Made by a program: the position numbers and the translations under genes
In this document: positions 50,153 to 58,949 of the stretch, piece after piece
Position numbering within the stretch: position 1 is the first letter of the stretch
Layout of the letters: every line of letters begins with the position of its first letter
Notes under the pieces: model-generated
What the model was told of the DNA's origin: nothing
The model's database searches: none
The model's input: only the letters and a program-made list of their open reading frames with translations
Source: Catellatospora sp. IY07-71
Lineage (GTDB): Bacteria > Actinomycetota > Actinomycetes > Mycobacteriales > Micromonosporaceae
Length of the DNA: 64,000 nt
NCBI RefSeq assembly: GCF_018326265.1
Contig: NZ_AP023360.1
Span: 2,037,501-2,101,500 of the forward strand
Direction: 5' to 3'

Positions 50153-51109
50153 ATGATCATCGAGACCTCCGGGCTGCGGAAGTCCTTCCGCTCCCGTGCC
50201 GGTCGCGAGACCAAGACCGTGGAGGCGGTACGCGGCGTCGACCTGAGCGTCGCCGAGGGCGAGATCTTCGGCTTCCTCGGCCCGAACGGCGCCGGCAAGA
50301 CCACCACCCTGCGGATGCTCGCGACCCTGCTGGAGCCGGACGGCGGCACGGCCGTCATCGCCGGCGCCGACCTGCGCAAGAACCCGGGCGAGGTGCGCCG
50401 CCGCATCGGCTACGTCGCCCAGGGCGGCAGCACCTGGGACGACTCCACCGGCCGCGAGGAGCTGGTGCTGCACGCCCGCATGTACGGCATCGGCAAGGCC
50501 GAGGCGCGGGAGCGCGCGGCGAAGGCGCTGGACACCTTCGAGCTGGCCGAGTACGCCGACCGCCGCTGCAAGACCTACTCGGGCGGCCAGCGCCGCCGGG
50601 TGGACATCGCGCTCGGCATCATCCACTCGCCGAAGGTGGTCTTCCTCGACGAGCCCACCACCGGCCTGGACCCGCAGTCCCGTGCCCACATGTGGGGCGA
50701 GGTGCGCAAGCTGCGGGAGATGGGCATGACGGTCTTCCTCACCACGCACTACCTCGACGAGGCCGACGCGCTCTGCGACCGGCTGGCGATCATGGACCAC
50801 GGGCAGATCGTGGCCGAGGGCACGCCCGCCGACCTCAAGCAGGAGGTGCTCGGCGACGTCGTCTCCGTCAACGTGCGCGGTGAGGTCGGCAAGGCCGCCG
50901 ACCTGTTCGACAACGCCGAGTACGTGCGCAAGCTGGAGACCACCGAGCAGGCGCTGCGCCTGTACGTCGAGGACGGCGCGAGCGCCATCCCGCACGTGCT
51001 GCGCACCCTGGACGCCGACGGCGTCGTCATCGACGGCATCGAGCTGCACCGGCCCAGCCTCGACGACGTGTTCCTGGCCAAGACCGGCCGCAGCCTGAGG
51101 GAGAGCTGA
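50153..51109 (+). CDS. ABC exporter ATP-binding protein (DrrA type)
   Basis: This 318-residue ATPase of the daunorubicin-resistance type is predicted to drive export with the permease that follows. Walker A is GPNGAGKTT (from residue 43), the signature is YSGGQRRRVDIALGI and Walker B is VVFLDEPTTGLDP. The DrrA-type C-terminal domain follows and ends RPSLDDVFLAKTGRS, the family mark. ATG at 50153 has GGAG six bases upstream. It is separated by three bases from the permease gene. Confidence 0.92.
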   Translation: MIIETSGLRKSFRSRAGRETKTVEAVRGVDLSVAEGEIFGFLGPNGAGKTTTLRMLATLLEPDGGTAVIAGADLRKNPGEVRRRIGYVAQGGSTWDDSTGREELVLHARMYGIGKAEARERAAKALDTFELAEYADRRCKTYSGGQRRRVDIALGIIHSPKVVFLDEPTTGLDPQSRAHMWGEVRKLREMGMTVFLTTHYLDEADALCDRLAIMDHGQIVAEGTPADLKQEVLGDVVSVNVRGEVGKAADLFDNAEYVRKLETTEQALRLYVEDGASAIPHVLRTLDADGVVIDGIELHRPSLDDVFLAKTGRSLRES

Positions 51110-51112
51110 GCA

Positions 51113-51874
51113 GTGAAGTTCCTTCGTGACACCTGGCTGGTCTTCCAGCGCCAGATGCAGCTGCTGCTGCGCAACCCGGTCTGGGTCGTCGTCGGCATCA
51201 TCCAGCCGATGTTCTTCCTGCTGCTGTTCGCGCCGCTGATGAAGAAGGCGCTCAGCGGCGGCGCCCCGATGACCGATGAGCAGGCGTACGGCATCTTCGT
51301 GCCCGGCATGCTGGTCATGGTCGCCCTGTTCAGCGCGTTCTCCGGGTTCGGCATCATCGCCGAGCTGCGGGCCGGCGTGATCGAGCGCAACCGGGTCACC
51401 CCGGTCAGCCGGGTGGCGCTGCTGCTCGGCCGGTCGCTGCGCGACGTGGTGCAGCTGCTGTTCCAGGCCGTGCTGGTGACGCTGCTGGCGGTGCCGTTCG
51501 GGCTGCGGGTCGGCATCGGCGACGCGCTGCTGGCGTACGTGCTCGTCGCGCTGATGACGCTGCTGCTGTCGTCGGCCGGCTACGCCCTGGGCCTCACCCT
51601 GCGCAGCGAGGACGCGATGGCGCCGGTGCTGAACACCGTCACCCAGCCGATCATGCTGCTGGCGGGCATCTTCCTGCCGCTGACGCTGGCCCCGGCGTGG
51701 CTGCAGAACGTGGCCAAGGGCAACCCGTTCAAGTGGGCCACCGACGGCGTGCGCGCGCTGTTCGCCGGGGACCCCGGCAACGACGCCGTCTGGCAGGCGC
51801 TGCTGGTGCTGACGCCGCTCACCGCGCTGACGCTGTTCGTCGCGTCGCGCACGTTCGCCAAGAGCGTGCGTTAG
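51113..51874 (+). CDS. ABC exporter permease (DrrB type)
   Basis: This 253-residue ABC-2 permease has six hydrophobic segments, starting with NPVWVVVGIIQPMFFLLLFAPLM, and the conserved RNRVTPVSR loop after the second span. It pairs with the upstream ATPase. GTG at 51113 overlaps nothing but follows after three bases, so the two are translationally linked. The transported compound is unknown; drug or lipid efflux fits the PadR context. Confidence 0.9.
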   Translation: MKFLRDTWLVFQRQMQLLLRNPVWVVVGIIQPMFFLLLFAPLMKKALSGGAPMTDEQAYGIFVPGMLVMVALFSAFSGFGIIAELRAGVIERNRVTPVSRVALLLGRSLRDVVQLLFQAVLVTLLAVPFGLRVGIGDALLAYVLVALMTLLLSSAGYALGLTLRSEDAMAPVLNTVTQPIMLLAGIFLPLTLAPAWLQNVAKGNPFKWATDGVRALFAGDPGNDAVWQALLVLTPLTALTLFVASRTFAKSVR

Positions 51875-51925
51875 CTCCGTCTCAACGCGGGGCCGGGGCA
51901 CCTGTAAGGAGCGTAGCTTCAACGG

Positions 51926-53161
51926 GTGCCCCGGCTTGTTCGCGACCTCCCCACCTGGCTCATCTACCTGATGCTCGCGCTCTGGGGCTACTTCAACTAC
52001 GGGTTCGGGCCGGTGGTGCCGCTGCTGCGCGACGAGCAGGGCACCTCGGCCGCCCTGGCGGGCCTGCACAGCACCGCCATCGCGGCCGGTGCGGTCGCCG
52101 GCGGGGCGCTCTACCCGGTCCTTTCGCGGCGGTACGGCCGAGGGCCGGTGCTCTGGATCTGCCAGGCCGTCATCGCCGCCGGGGTGCTCGGCTTCGTGTT
52201 CCTGCCCGCGCTGTTCCCGGTGACCATCGCGCTCACCGCGCTGATCGCGGTCGCGGGCATCGCCGCGATCGGCGGCATCGTCTCCGCCCTGTCCGAGCAG
52301 CACGGTGCGGCCGGTCCCGCCGCCATCAGCGAGGCCAACGCGGCCGCGTGTGCCGCCGGCCTGGTCGCCCCGCTGGTGATCGGCGCGACCATGCGTGCCG
52401 GGCTGGGCTGGCGCGCCGGCATGGGCGTGCTGGTGCTGCTCATCGCGCTGGTGGCGGCGCTCGCCTTCGTCAGGCGGGTGCGCATCCCGTCCGGGCTCAC
52501 CGTCGCGGTCCCGGCCCAGGTCGCCGAGTCCGTGGAAGCCCCGGCGGTCGGTGCCGCAGCCGGTGCGCGGCAGTCGCTGCCCGGGGCGTACTGGCTGGCC
52601 TGGGGCATGATGACGGTCACCGGCGCGGTCGAGGTGGTGCTGTCCATGTGGGCCGCGTCCGTGCTGCGCGACGAGGTCGGGCTGTCCGCGGGCGCCGCGA
52701 CGGCGGTGATGTCCGCGGTGGTCGGCGGCATGTTCGTCGGCCGGCTGGCCGGTGCGCGGATCGCGCTGCGGCTGCCTGCGATCCCGCTCTATTTCGGCGC
52801 GCTGGCGGTCAGCCTGGCCGGGTTCGCCGTGTTCTGGACGGCGGGCAGCGCAGCCGCGGCGGTCACCGGGCTGATCGTGATCGGGCTCGGCAACGCCATG
52901 CACTACCCGGTGGCGATCTCGCTGGCCGTGGCCGCCGCGCCGGGGCAGGCGGACCGGGCGGCGGGTGTGGCGGCGTACTCGATGGCGGTCAGCTTCGGCG
53001 TGGGCCCGCTGCTGCTCGGCCTGGTCGCCGACCAGGTAGGCGCGCACACCGCGTTCCTGCTGATCCCGGTGCTCATCGCCGGTGCGGCATACCTGGCCTG
53101 GCGGTTCGGCCACACCGCCGCTCGCCGGATGACGCCGGATCTGGTCGCCGAGGCAGCCTGA
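51926..53161 (+). CDS. MFS transporter
   Basis: This 411-residue permease has twelve predicted membrane segments. The first loop carries GALYPVLSRRYGRGPVLWI, the standard MFS motif A position, and the second half begins after a soluble loop of about 40 residues near residue 200. The substrate cannot be told. GTG at 51926, 51 bp after the ABC permease stop, so it may belong to the PadR-controlled group. The 3' end faces the O-methyltransferase gene across a class C repeat. Confidence 0.85.
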   Translation: MPRLVRDLPTWLIYLMLALWGYFNYGFGPVVPLLRDEQGTSAALAGLHSTAIAAGAVAGGALYPVLSRRYGRGPVLWICQAVIAAGVLGFVFLPALFPVTIALTALIAVAGIAAIGGIVSALSEQHGAAGPAAISEANAAACAAGLVAPLVIGATMRAGLGWRAGMGVLVLLIALVAALAFVRRVRIPSGLTVAVPAQVAESVEAPAVGAAAGARQSLPGAYWLAWGMMTVTGAVEVVLSMWAASVLRDEVGLSAGAATAVMSAVVGGMFVGRLAGARIALRLPAIPLYFGALAVSLAGFAVFWTAGSAAAAVTGLIVIGLGNAMHYPVAISLAVAAAPGQADRAAGVAAYSMAVSFGVGPLLLGLVADQVGAHTAFLLIPVLIAGAAYLAWRFGHTAARRMTPDLVAEAA

Positions 53162-53202
53162 TCCTGCTGGTCCGGCTCGGGTTGTCGCCGGGCGGACCCG
53201 AT

Positions 53203-53232
53203 GCGTTAAGAAGGTGCCCTTCCTTTCTCAGC
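53203..53232. repeat. Palindromic repeat class C, single arm
   Basis: GCGTTAAGAAGGTGCCCTTC and the adjoining CTTT form one arm of the class C repeat; no opposing arm is present. It overlaps the stop codon of the minus-strand methyltransferase gene, between convergent genes. Confidence 0.8.
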
Positions 53233-53887
53233 GTTTGCGGGCGAGGGTGACGCCGTCGGAGAAGGGGAGCATGACCACGTCGACGCGCGGGTCGGCGGCG
53301 GCCTTGGCGTTGAACTCGATCAGCGACGCGGTCGCGGCGTCCGAGGGGTGCTCGTCCAGGACGTGGCCGGACCAGAGCACGTTGTCGACGACGAGCATGC
53401 CGCCGGGACGCATCCGGGGGACCAGGGCGTCCCAGTAGGCGCCGTAGCTCTCCTTGTCGGCGTCGATGAAGGCCAGGTCCAGGTACGGCTCCTCGGGCAG
53501 CGCTGCCAGGCCCTCCACGGCCGGGCCCAGGCGCAGCTCGATCTTGTCGGCCAGGCCCGCGCGCTGCCAGAACCGGCGCGCGATCGACGTGTACTCGTCG
53601 GAGATGTCGAAGCAGACCAGGCGGCCGCCCTCGGCCAGCCCCCGGCCGATGGCCAGCGAGGACATGCCGGTGAAGGTGCCCACCTCGACCGCGTGCCGGG
53701 CGTGCACCAGGCGGGTGAGCATGGTCAGCAGCGCGGCGTACTCCGGCTCGATCTGCATCCCGGCGGCGCGGCCGGTGGCCCGCTGCGTCTCGGCGGCGAG
53801 GTCCTGCTCCAGCTCGCCGGGCGGGGTGCCGTGCGCCACCACGTAGTCGTGCAGTTCCTCGGTGACCGTGATGAAGGATCGACTCAT
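53228..53887 (-). CDS. Class I O-methyltransferase (caffeoyl-CoA type)
   Basis: This 219-residue, SAM-dependent O-methyltransferase of the catechol/caffeoyl-CoA type has the SAM motif VEVGTFTGMSSLAIGR, the acidic loop VCFDISDEY and the metal-binding FIDADKESYGAYWD with VVDNVLWSG. Such enzymes in actinobacteria act on diverse small phenols or have unknown targets. ATG at 53887. Its 5' end is 29 bp from the maf stop on the same strand, so the two may be one transcript. Confidence 0.88.
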   Translation of the reverse strand: MSRSFITVTEELHDYVVAHGTPPGELEQDLAAETQRATGRAAGMQIEPEYAALLTMLTRLVHARHAVEVGTFTGMSSLAIGRGLAEGGRLVCFDISDEYTSIARRFWQRAGLADKIELRLGPAVEGLAALPEEPYLDLAFIDADKESYGAYWDALVPRMRPGGMLVVDNVLWSGHVLDEHPSDAATASLIEFNAKAAADPRVDVVMLPFSDGVTLARKR

Positions 53888-53915
53888 GTGTCGACCCTAT
53901 GCCACAGGCGAGGGG

Positions 53916-54539
53916 TCAGCGCACGCGCCAGAAGTCGGTGAGCTGGAGGTCCAGCTCGGCCAGCAGGTGGCGCAGCACGGGCAGGGACAGGCCCACCACG
54001 TTGGTGTGGTCGCCCTCGATGCGCTCGACGAACGGCCCGCCCAGGCCGTCGATGGTGAACGCGCCGGCCACCCACAGCGGCTCGCCGGAGGCGACGTACG
54101 CCTCGATCTCGGCGTCGCTGAGGTCGGCGAAGTGCACCACGGTCGACGCGACCCGCTCCGCGACCCGGCCGCCGGGCAGCTCCACCAGGCAGTGCCCGGT
54201 GTGCAGCACGCCACTGCGCCCGCGCATCGCCTGCCAGCGCTTGAGCGCGTCCTCGGCGTCGGTGGGCTTGCCCAGGATCTGCCCGTCGAAGGCGAGCACC
54301 GAGTCGCAGCCGAGCACCAGCGCCGGGCTCGGCGCGGCCGAGCTGTGCCGCATCCGCTCCGCCACGGCGTGCGCCTTCATCCTGGCCAGCACGCCGCTGA
54401 GCGCCTCGGCGGTGGTCGCCTCGACGGCGTCCTCGTCCACGCCGCTGACGATCACCTCGGCGTCGATGCCCGCCGCGTCGAGCAGGGTGCGCCGAGCGGG
54501 GCTCGCAGAGGCGAGGACGAGGGTCGGTCGAGCCGTCAT
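53916..54539 (-). CDS. maf: Maf nucleoside-triphosphate pyrophosphatase
   Basis: This Maf/Ham1-fold protein of 207 residues hydrolyses dTTP, UTP or modified nucleotides to the monophosphate. The opening LVLASASPARRTLLDAAGI and the later VLGCDSVLAFDGQILGKP and GAFTIDGLGGPFVERIEGD are signature blocks. The active-site Asp is in GCDSVL. ATG at 54539 gives the usual N-terminus. In many actinobacteria maf lies near the propionyl-CoA carboxylase genes, as it does here. Confidence 0.93.
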   Translation of the reverse strand: MTARPTLVLASASPARRTLLDAAGIDAEVIVSGVDEDAVEATTAEALSGVLARMKAHAVAERMRHSSAAPSPALVLGCDSVLAFDGQILGKPTDAEDALKRWQAMRGRSGVLHTGHCLVELPGGRVAERVASTVVHFADLSDAEIEAYVASGEPLWVAGAFTIDGLGGPFVERIEGDHTNVVGLSLPVLRHLLAELDLQLTDFWRVR

Positions 54540-54549
54540 GCTGGGCAGA

Positions 54550-55713
54550 CTACCCGGCGGGCGGTGCGCCACCGCCGCGGCGGCGTACCAGGAGCAGCCC
54601 GATCACGACGGCGAGCACCACGAGCGCCAGCACCACCCCGCCGATGACCAGGAGCAGCAGGCTGAAGCTCCCGGCGTTGGCGTCGCGGTCGCTCTTGCGC
54701 GCCGGGCTGTCGCCGGGCTCCGGCGTGTCGGCAGCCGCGCTGGGCGAGGGCTGGGCCGCCGGGGCGGTCAGCGCCGCGACCGGGTCGATCAGGCCGAAGC
54801 CGTAGTCCTCGTCCCGGCCCGGGGTGCCCTTGTCCACCGCCGTACGGGTCAGCCGCTCCAGCACCTCATCGGCGGTGAGCTGCGGGTACTTCGACCAGAC
54901 GAGCGCCGCGACGCCGGCCGTGATGGCGGTCGCCGGGCTGGTGCCCGTGCCGCGCCGATACTGCGTGCCTTTGTTCTTGTTGATCCGGCTGGTGCTGGTG
55001 ATGTCGACGCCCGGCGCGACCAGCTGCACCTCCGGCCCGCGGGTCGAGACCGCGGCGATGTTGCCCTGCTTGTCCACCGCGCCCACGGCCACCGCGCCGG
55101 GGTAGCGGCCGGGCGGGGCCACGTAGCGGTCGTTCGGCTGGTTGCCGGCGGCGGCGAAGACCAGCACACCGGCGGCGTGGGCGCGGGCGACCGCCTGGAT
55201 CTCGGTGGCCGAGTCCGCCGAGTGGGCCGACTGCGACACCGAGATGATCTTAACGTTGCGCTTGACCGCCTCGTCGATGGCGATGGCGATCGCGTCGCCG
55301 CCGCCGTCGCCCTTCGGCGAGACCGTCCGGATCGGCAGCACCTTGGCCTTCGGCGCGATGCCCAGCACGCCGTCGCGCGCGCCCGTGCCGTGGCCGTGCG
55401 CCGCGACCAGGCCGGCCATGCCGGTGCCGTGGCCGTCGTGGTCGCCCCAGCCGTCGCCGTTGCCGCCGATCACCGTGTCGAAGCCGCGCAGCACGTTGCC
55501 GTTCAGGTCGGGGTGCCTGCCCTCGACCCCGGTGTCGATCACCGCGACGGTGACGCCCGCGCCCTGGCTGATCGCATGCGCTTCGGCGATCTTCAGGAAG
55601 GGCAGGTACCACTGGTCGTCGCGGTAGCGGTCGGCGTGGGCGGGAGCGCCCACGGCGACCGTGGCGACGGCGGCGAGCAGGCTCGCCGCCGTCAGACGTG
55701 CGGTGAATCTCAT
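54550..55713 (-). CDS. mycP: Type VII secretion mycosin (subtilisin-like protease)
   Basis: This membrane-anchored protease of type VII secretion systems (387 aa) processes substrates or stabilises the complex. It has a signal peptide to about residue 27, the catalytic triad Asp60 (VIDTG), His95 (GHGTGM) and Ser259 (GTSPATA), oxyanion Asn191, and a C-terminal membrane segment near residues 352-375 followed by RRRGGG. ATG at 55713 overlaps the upstream stop as ATGA. No EccB, C, D or E gene is in the window, so this is an orphan or split cluster. Confidence 0.92.
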   Translation of the reverse strand: MRFTARLTAASLLAAVATVAVGAPAHADRYRDDQWYLPFLKIAEAHAISQGAGVTVAVIDTGVEGRHPDLNGNVLRGFDTVIGGNGDGWGDHDGHGTGMAGLVAAHGHGTGARDGVLGIAPKAKVLPIRTVSPKGDGGGDAIAIAIDEAVKRNVKIISVSQSAHSADSATEIQAVARAHAAGVLVFAAAGNQPNDRYVAPPGRYPGAVAVGAVDKQGNIAAVSTRGPEVQLVAPGVDITSTSRINKNKGTQYRRGTGTSPATAITAGVAALVWSKYPQLTADEVLERLTRTAVDKGTPGRDEDYGFGLIDPVAALTAPAAQPSPSAAADTPEPGDSPARKSDRDANAGSFSLLLLVIGGVVLALVVLAVVIGLLLVRRRGGGAPPAG

Positions 55714-56990
55714 CGAGTCAGTCCGATCGCGGGACCCGGATCGACCGGCCCCGGCGTGTCGGGCGCGTCCAGCACCGGGGCGACGCCCTGGTCGACGCTC
55801 CACTGGGTGTCCGGGTCGAAGTCGGGGTCGTCGCCGTCCCGGCGCTGTCCCGGCCGCCCGGCCATGCCGCCCATCGGGCCCAGGCCGGCCTGGCCGCCAC
55901 GGCCGCTGACCACGCCGCCCGCACCGCGTCCGGGCGCACCGCCACCGCCGCCGATCATGCCGCCGACCGGGTTGGTGCGCGCTCCCGCCGGACCCGCACC
56001 GCGTCCGGCTCCCGCGCCCGGGGCGCCGCCGATGACGCCGCCCGCGGGCATGGCGCCGCGCGGCACCGCCCCGCCGCCCGTGGGCGGCGCGCCGATGACG
56101 GGACCCGCCGGCCGCCCGCCGGGCGGCAGGCCGGTCACCGTGGGCGAGGTGGGCGGCGGAGCGCCGATCAGCCCGGTGGGCGGCAGCCCGCCGGTGGGCG
56201 GCGGCGTGCCGACGGTGGGCGGCGTGCCGGGCAGGGTGGTGGTCGGGGTGGGCACGGTGGGCGCCAGGCCGGTCAGGTCCGGGCCGGTCGCCACCGGGAC
56301 CGGCGCGAGCACGCCCGTGCCGACGCTCGGCGGCGGCACGGCCTGCGCGCCGATCGGGACCACCGGCGGGATGAACGGCGGCATCACGCCACCGCCACCG
56401 CCGTTGCCGTAGTCGCCGCCGCTGTCCACCCGGCGGCTGTTCGGCGGCAGGTACGGCTTCGGCGGGGCCATGTTCACGCGCACCAGCGACAGGTCCGCGG
56501 AGAGGTTGTACATCACCTGGCGGGCCTCGTTCAGCTTGCCCTGCAGGTACTTCTCCGGGGTGGTGCCGCTGGGCAGCGCCACCGGCTCGCCGTTGCGCAC
56601 GGCCTGGTCGATCCGGTTGTACTCCTCGCGGATCGGCTTCAGCTTCCACTGCGCCTCGCTGAGCGCGGCCGGGATGTCGCTCGAATACTGGTGGTTCTGG
56701 GTGGCCGTCTTGGCCACGTCGTCGACCGCCAGGATCAGCTCGTCGAGCTTGGCGAGGTACGCCTTGGCGGCCTCGCTCTTCTCCGGCGGCCACGCCTGCG
56801 ACAGGCGCTCCTTGTACGTCTCCAGCCGGCTCTTGTGCAGGTACGCCAGCTCGCCGGCGCGCTTCCAGCCGGAGGCCTGCGTGTAGTGCGGCGTCAGCTG
56901 ACGGCCCGCCACCATCTCCCACATGTCCTGCATGGACATGCCGTACCAGTTCGTGCCGGCCGAGCCGCCGGTGTCCTCACGAGGGATCAT
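55710..56990 (-). CDS. Helical WXG-like protein with long Pro/Gly-rich tail, type VII associated
   Basis: The first 175 residues of this 426-residue protein form long amphipathic helices with SGWKRAGELAYLHKSRLETY and LSQAWPPEKSEAAKAYLAK. The WPP turn between helices resembles the WXG motif of type VII substrates. The remaining 250 residues are Pro, Gly, Thr and Ala repeats (for example VPTPTTTLPGTPPTVG), ending in an acidic stretch. It overlaps mycP at its 3' end and the next gene at its 5' end, so all three are one operon. I infer that it is a secreted or secretion-linked substrate. No family name is known to me. Confidence 0.8.
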   Translation of the reverse strand: MIPREDTGGSAGTNWYGMSMQDMWEMVAGRQLTPHYTQASGWKRAGELAYLHKSRLETYKERLSQAWPPEKSEAAKAYLAKLDELILAVDDVAKTATQNHQYSSDIPAALSEAQWKLKPIREEYNRIDQAVRNGEPVALPSGTTPEKYLQGKLNEARQVMYNLSADLSLVRVNMAPPKPYLPPNSRRVDSGGDYGNGGGGGVMPPFIPPVVPIGAQAVPPPSVGTGVLAPVPVATGPDLTGLAPTVPTPTTTLPGTPPTVGTPPPTGGLPPTGLIGAPPPTSPTVTGLPPGGRPAGPVIGAPPTGGGAVPRGAMPAGGVIGGAPGAGAGRGAGPAGARTNPVGGMIGGGGGAPGRGAGGVVSGRGGQAGLGPMGGMAGRPGQRRDGDDPDFDPDTQWSVDQGVAPVLDAPDTPGPVDPGPAIGLTR

Positions 56991-57553
56991 CAGTAGTCGC
57001 CCCCTCCGGTGTCGACGGGGTTGCCGCTGGAGTCGGTGGGGGTGACCACCGGGATGGTGCTGGACGGCGCGCCGGGCGCGCCCCCGGTCGTGCCGTCGGG
57101 CGCGACGACGGTCTGCGCCGGCAGCGTCGGGGCGAGGGTGCGGTTGACGTCCTGCGCCCGCGCCGAGCTGAGCGCGTCGGCCTCGCCGTACTGCTTGCTG
57201 ATGTCACGGGCGGCGGCGATGAACGCCTGCACCGCCTTGTCGTGCTTGACGAGCGCGTCGGAGGTCTGCACGAGCAGTTCGCGCTGCCACGACATGCTCT
57301 GCACCAGCTCGACGAAGTTCGCCTGCGGATCGGCAGGCTTGGCCGACATGTCCTTGAAGACCACATCGACATGCGGCTGGTAGTCGAGCGTGTGCTCCTT
57401 CTCCAGCGCGTCGGCGAAGTCGACGAGACTGGCGAGGTCGACTGCGAGCGCACCCTCGTCGTACCCCGTCATCGCATCCGACTTGGTGTACCCGCTGCCG
57501 CGACCGTAGTCACGCAGCCAGGCGGGTCCTCTGTCCTCTTCGGGCAGACCCAT
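56990..57553 (-). CDS. Small helical protein, probable type VII partner
   Basis: This 187-residue protein has helical segments with ALAVDLASLVDFADALEKEH and MSWQRELLVQTSDALVKHDK (a Ser-Trp in the turn region), then a Pro/Thr/Gly-rich end. Architecture and size suggest an EspC- or WXG-like partner for the next protein. The stop and the following start share one base (TGATG), so translation is coupled. It is the first gene of the three-gene mycosin operon. A promoter was not identified in the 147-bp gap upstream. Confidence 0.75.
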   Translation of the reverse strand: MGLPEEDRGPAWLRDYGRGSGYTKSDAMTGYDEGALAVDLASLVDFADALEKEHTLDYQPHVDVVFKDMSAKPADPQANFVELVQSMSWQRELLVQTSDALVKHDKAVQAFIAAARDISKQYGEADALSSARAQDVNRTLAPTLPAQTVVAPDGTTGGAPGAPSSTIPVVTPTDSSGNPVDTGGGDY

Positions 57554-57700
57554 CTCGCACGCCCTCCCCAGGGGTTTCTCGTCCGCGATCGGTGTCGCCG
57601 CGGTCAGTGACCAAGGCGTTCCAGCGCTTGCAGACTACCGAAATCGGGCAACCCTTGCCCACTCGGCTATTGAGCCGAATCGCTCACTTCGCGAGCCGCG

Positions 57701-57901
57701 TCAACGGGGCAGGCCAGAGGCTCGCCACGCGCCCGGACCGGCGGCCGGCGCGGCGGGCAGGCCGCTGCGCCACCAGGCCGAGACCGGCCCGGCCGGTGCG
57801 GCGGCACCGGCCGGGCGCGCCGACAGCACCGCCACCAGTGCCGCGACCTCCTCGGCGGTGGGCGTGCCGCGCTCGAACCGGATCACCATCTGCTCCGACA
57901 C
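57701..57901 (-). CDS. accE: Acyl-CoA carboxylase epsilon subunit
   Basis: This 66-residue protein matches the small epsilon subunit that stimulates actinobacterial acyl-CoA carboxylases. The diagnostic parts are the beginning MVIRFERGTPTAEEVAALVA and the end GPGAWRASGLPR, with a Pro/Ala-rich linker between. It starts four bases after the NYN-domain gene and is therefore third in an operon pccB, NYN gene, accE. The epsilon gene is normally right behind the beta subunit gene, so the intervening gene is unusual. Confidence 0.88.
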   Translation of the reverse strand: MSEQMVIRFERGTPTAEEVAALVAVLSARPAGAAAPAGPVSAWWRSGLPAAPAAGPGAWRASGLPR

Positions 57902-57905
57902 CGTC

Positions 57906-58868
57906 TCATCCCTCCCCGGCCGGCCTGGCGAGGCCGAACTCCCGATACACCCGCGACCAGAAGCCGTCGCGGACCCACAGCCGTGCCTTCTCGAAGGAGC
58001 GCAGCGAGATGCCCAGCTCCTTCTCCGCCTCCACCAGCAGCTCCTTGTCGATGACCGTGGGCAGCAGCGGGCCGGGCAGCAGGTCGCCGATGTTGTCGCG
58101 GCCGCGCGTCAGGATCCACTTCTGCGCCACGTACTCGCCGATCTCGACGATGTCGATGCGGTCCGGCAGCTGCGGTCCGGCACGGCGTGCCGCGGGCACC
58201 GGGCGCGGCTCCGGCGGCGCCGACACCTGCGCCACCGGCAGCGCGATCGCGGGGCGGCCGGAGAACACCTCGGCCGGCGTGGGCGTGCGGATCCGGCCGG
58301 TGGCGGCGAAGTACGGCCGGACGAAGTCCGCGTCCAGCGTGTGCACCGTGTCGCTCTCCCAGACCAGCCGCTCGGCCTGGTTGGTGCCGTACGGCGGCTC
58401 GACGCCCCACAGGTGCACCCGCACGCCGTAGCTCTGCGCCGCCTCGACCGCCGACAGCATGTCCTCGTCGCCGGCGACCAGCACCGCGTCGGTGACCGCG
58501 CGGTGCCGGGCCAGCGTCTCCAGGTCGCTGCGGATCTGCGCGTCCACGCCCTTCTGCTGCCCGCGCAGGTTGAGGTTGCCCAGCCGCAGCTTGACCTGCG
58601 CCATCTGCGCGATGACGCGCTGGTCGATGGTGGGCACCCGGTCCCGGGCGGCGTCGAACCAGTACAGCCGGAGCAGGTCGTCGCCGAAGCTGCGCGCGGC
58701 CTGCGCGAGCAGCGCGTGAATCATGTGTTCGGCGTCCACTTTGAACTCGGACCGGTTGGAGGTGCCGAGCAGCAGCTCGCCCGAGGCCGCGTACAGGTAA
58801 CCCACGTCCACCAGCACCGTGTACCGGCGCGCGGGCAGGCGGCGATCGGCGGGCTCCTGTTCGGTCAT
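57906..58868 (-). CDS. NYN-domain protein, putative ribonuclease
   Basis: This 320-residue protein starts with a PIN-like NYN domain (about residues 15-190). VLVDVGYLYAASGELLLG holds the first Asp, LYWFDAARD the second acidic region, and DAVLVAGDEDMLSAVEAA a third acidic pair, so the nuclease site looks complete. A linker and a C-terminal helical domain (DIVEIGEYVAQKWILTRG...) of the LOTUS/OST-HTH type may bind RNA. ATG at 58868. It sits between pccB and accE, so it is probably co-transcribed with metabolic genes. Confidence 0.82.
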   Translation of the reverse strand: MTEQEPADRRLPARRYTVLVDVGYLYAASGELLLGTSNRSEFKVDAEHMIHALLAQAARSFGDDLLRLYWFDAARDRVPTIDQRVIAQMAQVKLRLGNLNLRGQQKGVDAQIRSDLETLARHRAVTDAVLVAGDEDMLSAVEAAQSYGVRVHLWGVEPPYGTNQAERLVWESDTVHTLDADFVRPYFAATGRIRTPTPAEVFSGRPAIALPVAQVSAPPEPRPVPAARRAGPQLPDRIDIVEIGEYVAQKWILTRGRDNIGDLLPGPLLPTVIDKELLVEAEKELGISLRSFEKARLWVRDGFWSRVYREFGLARPAGEG

Positions 58869-58949
58869 CCCGCCATCGTCGCACAGCGATCGCTCAGCGT
58901 GAACGTTCTGCCACATGGCCGTCACTCAACGGATTCAGGCGCGTCCCGC

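Noticed and set aside
50087-53113. 1008-codon minus-strand frame opposite the ABC and MFS genes
   Set aside because: Gln/His/Arg-rich shadow of three genes with clear family motifs.
58900-58909. TGAACGTTCT as another copy of the propionyl-CoA operator
   Set aside because: It lacks the two-base centre and the final A, and lies inside the pccB-NYN transcript rather than at a promoter.
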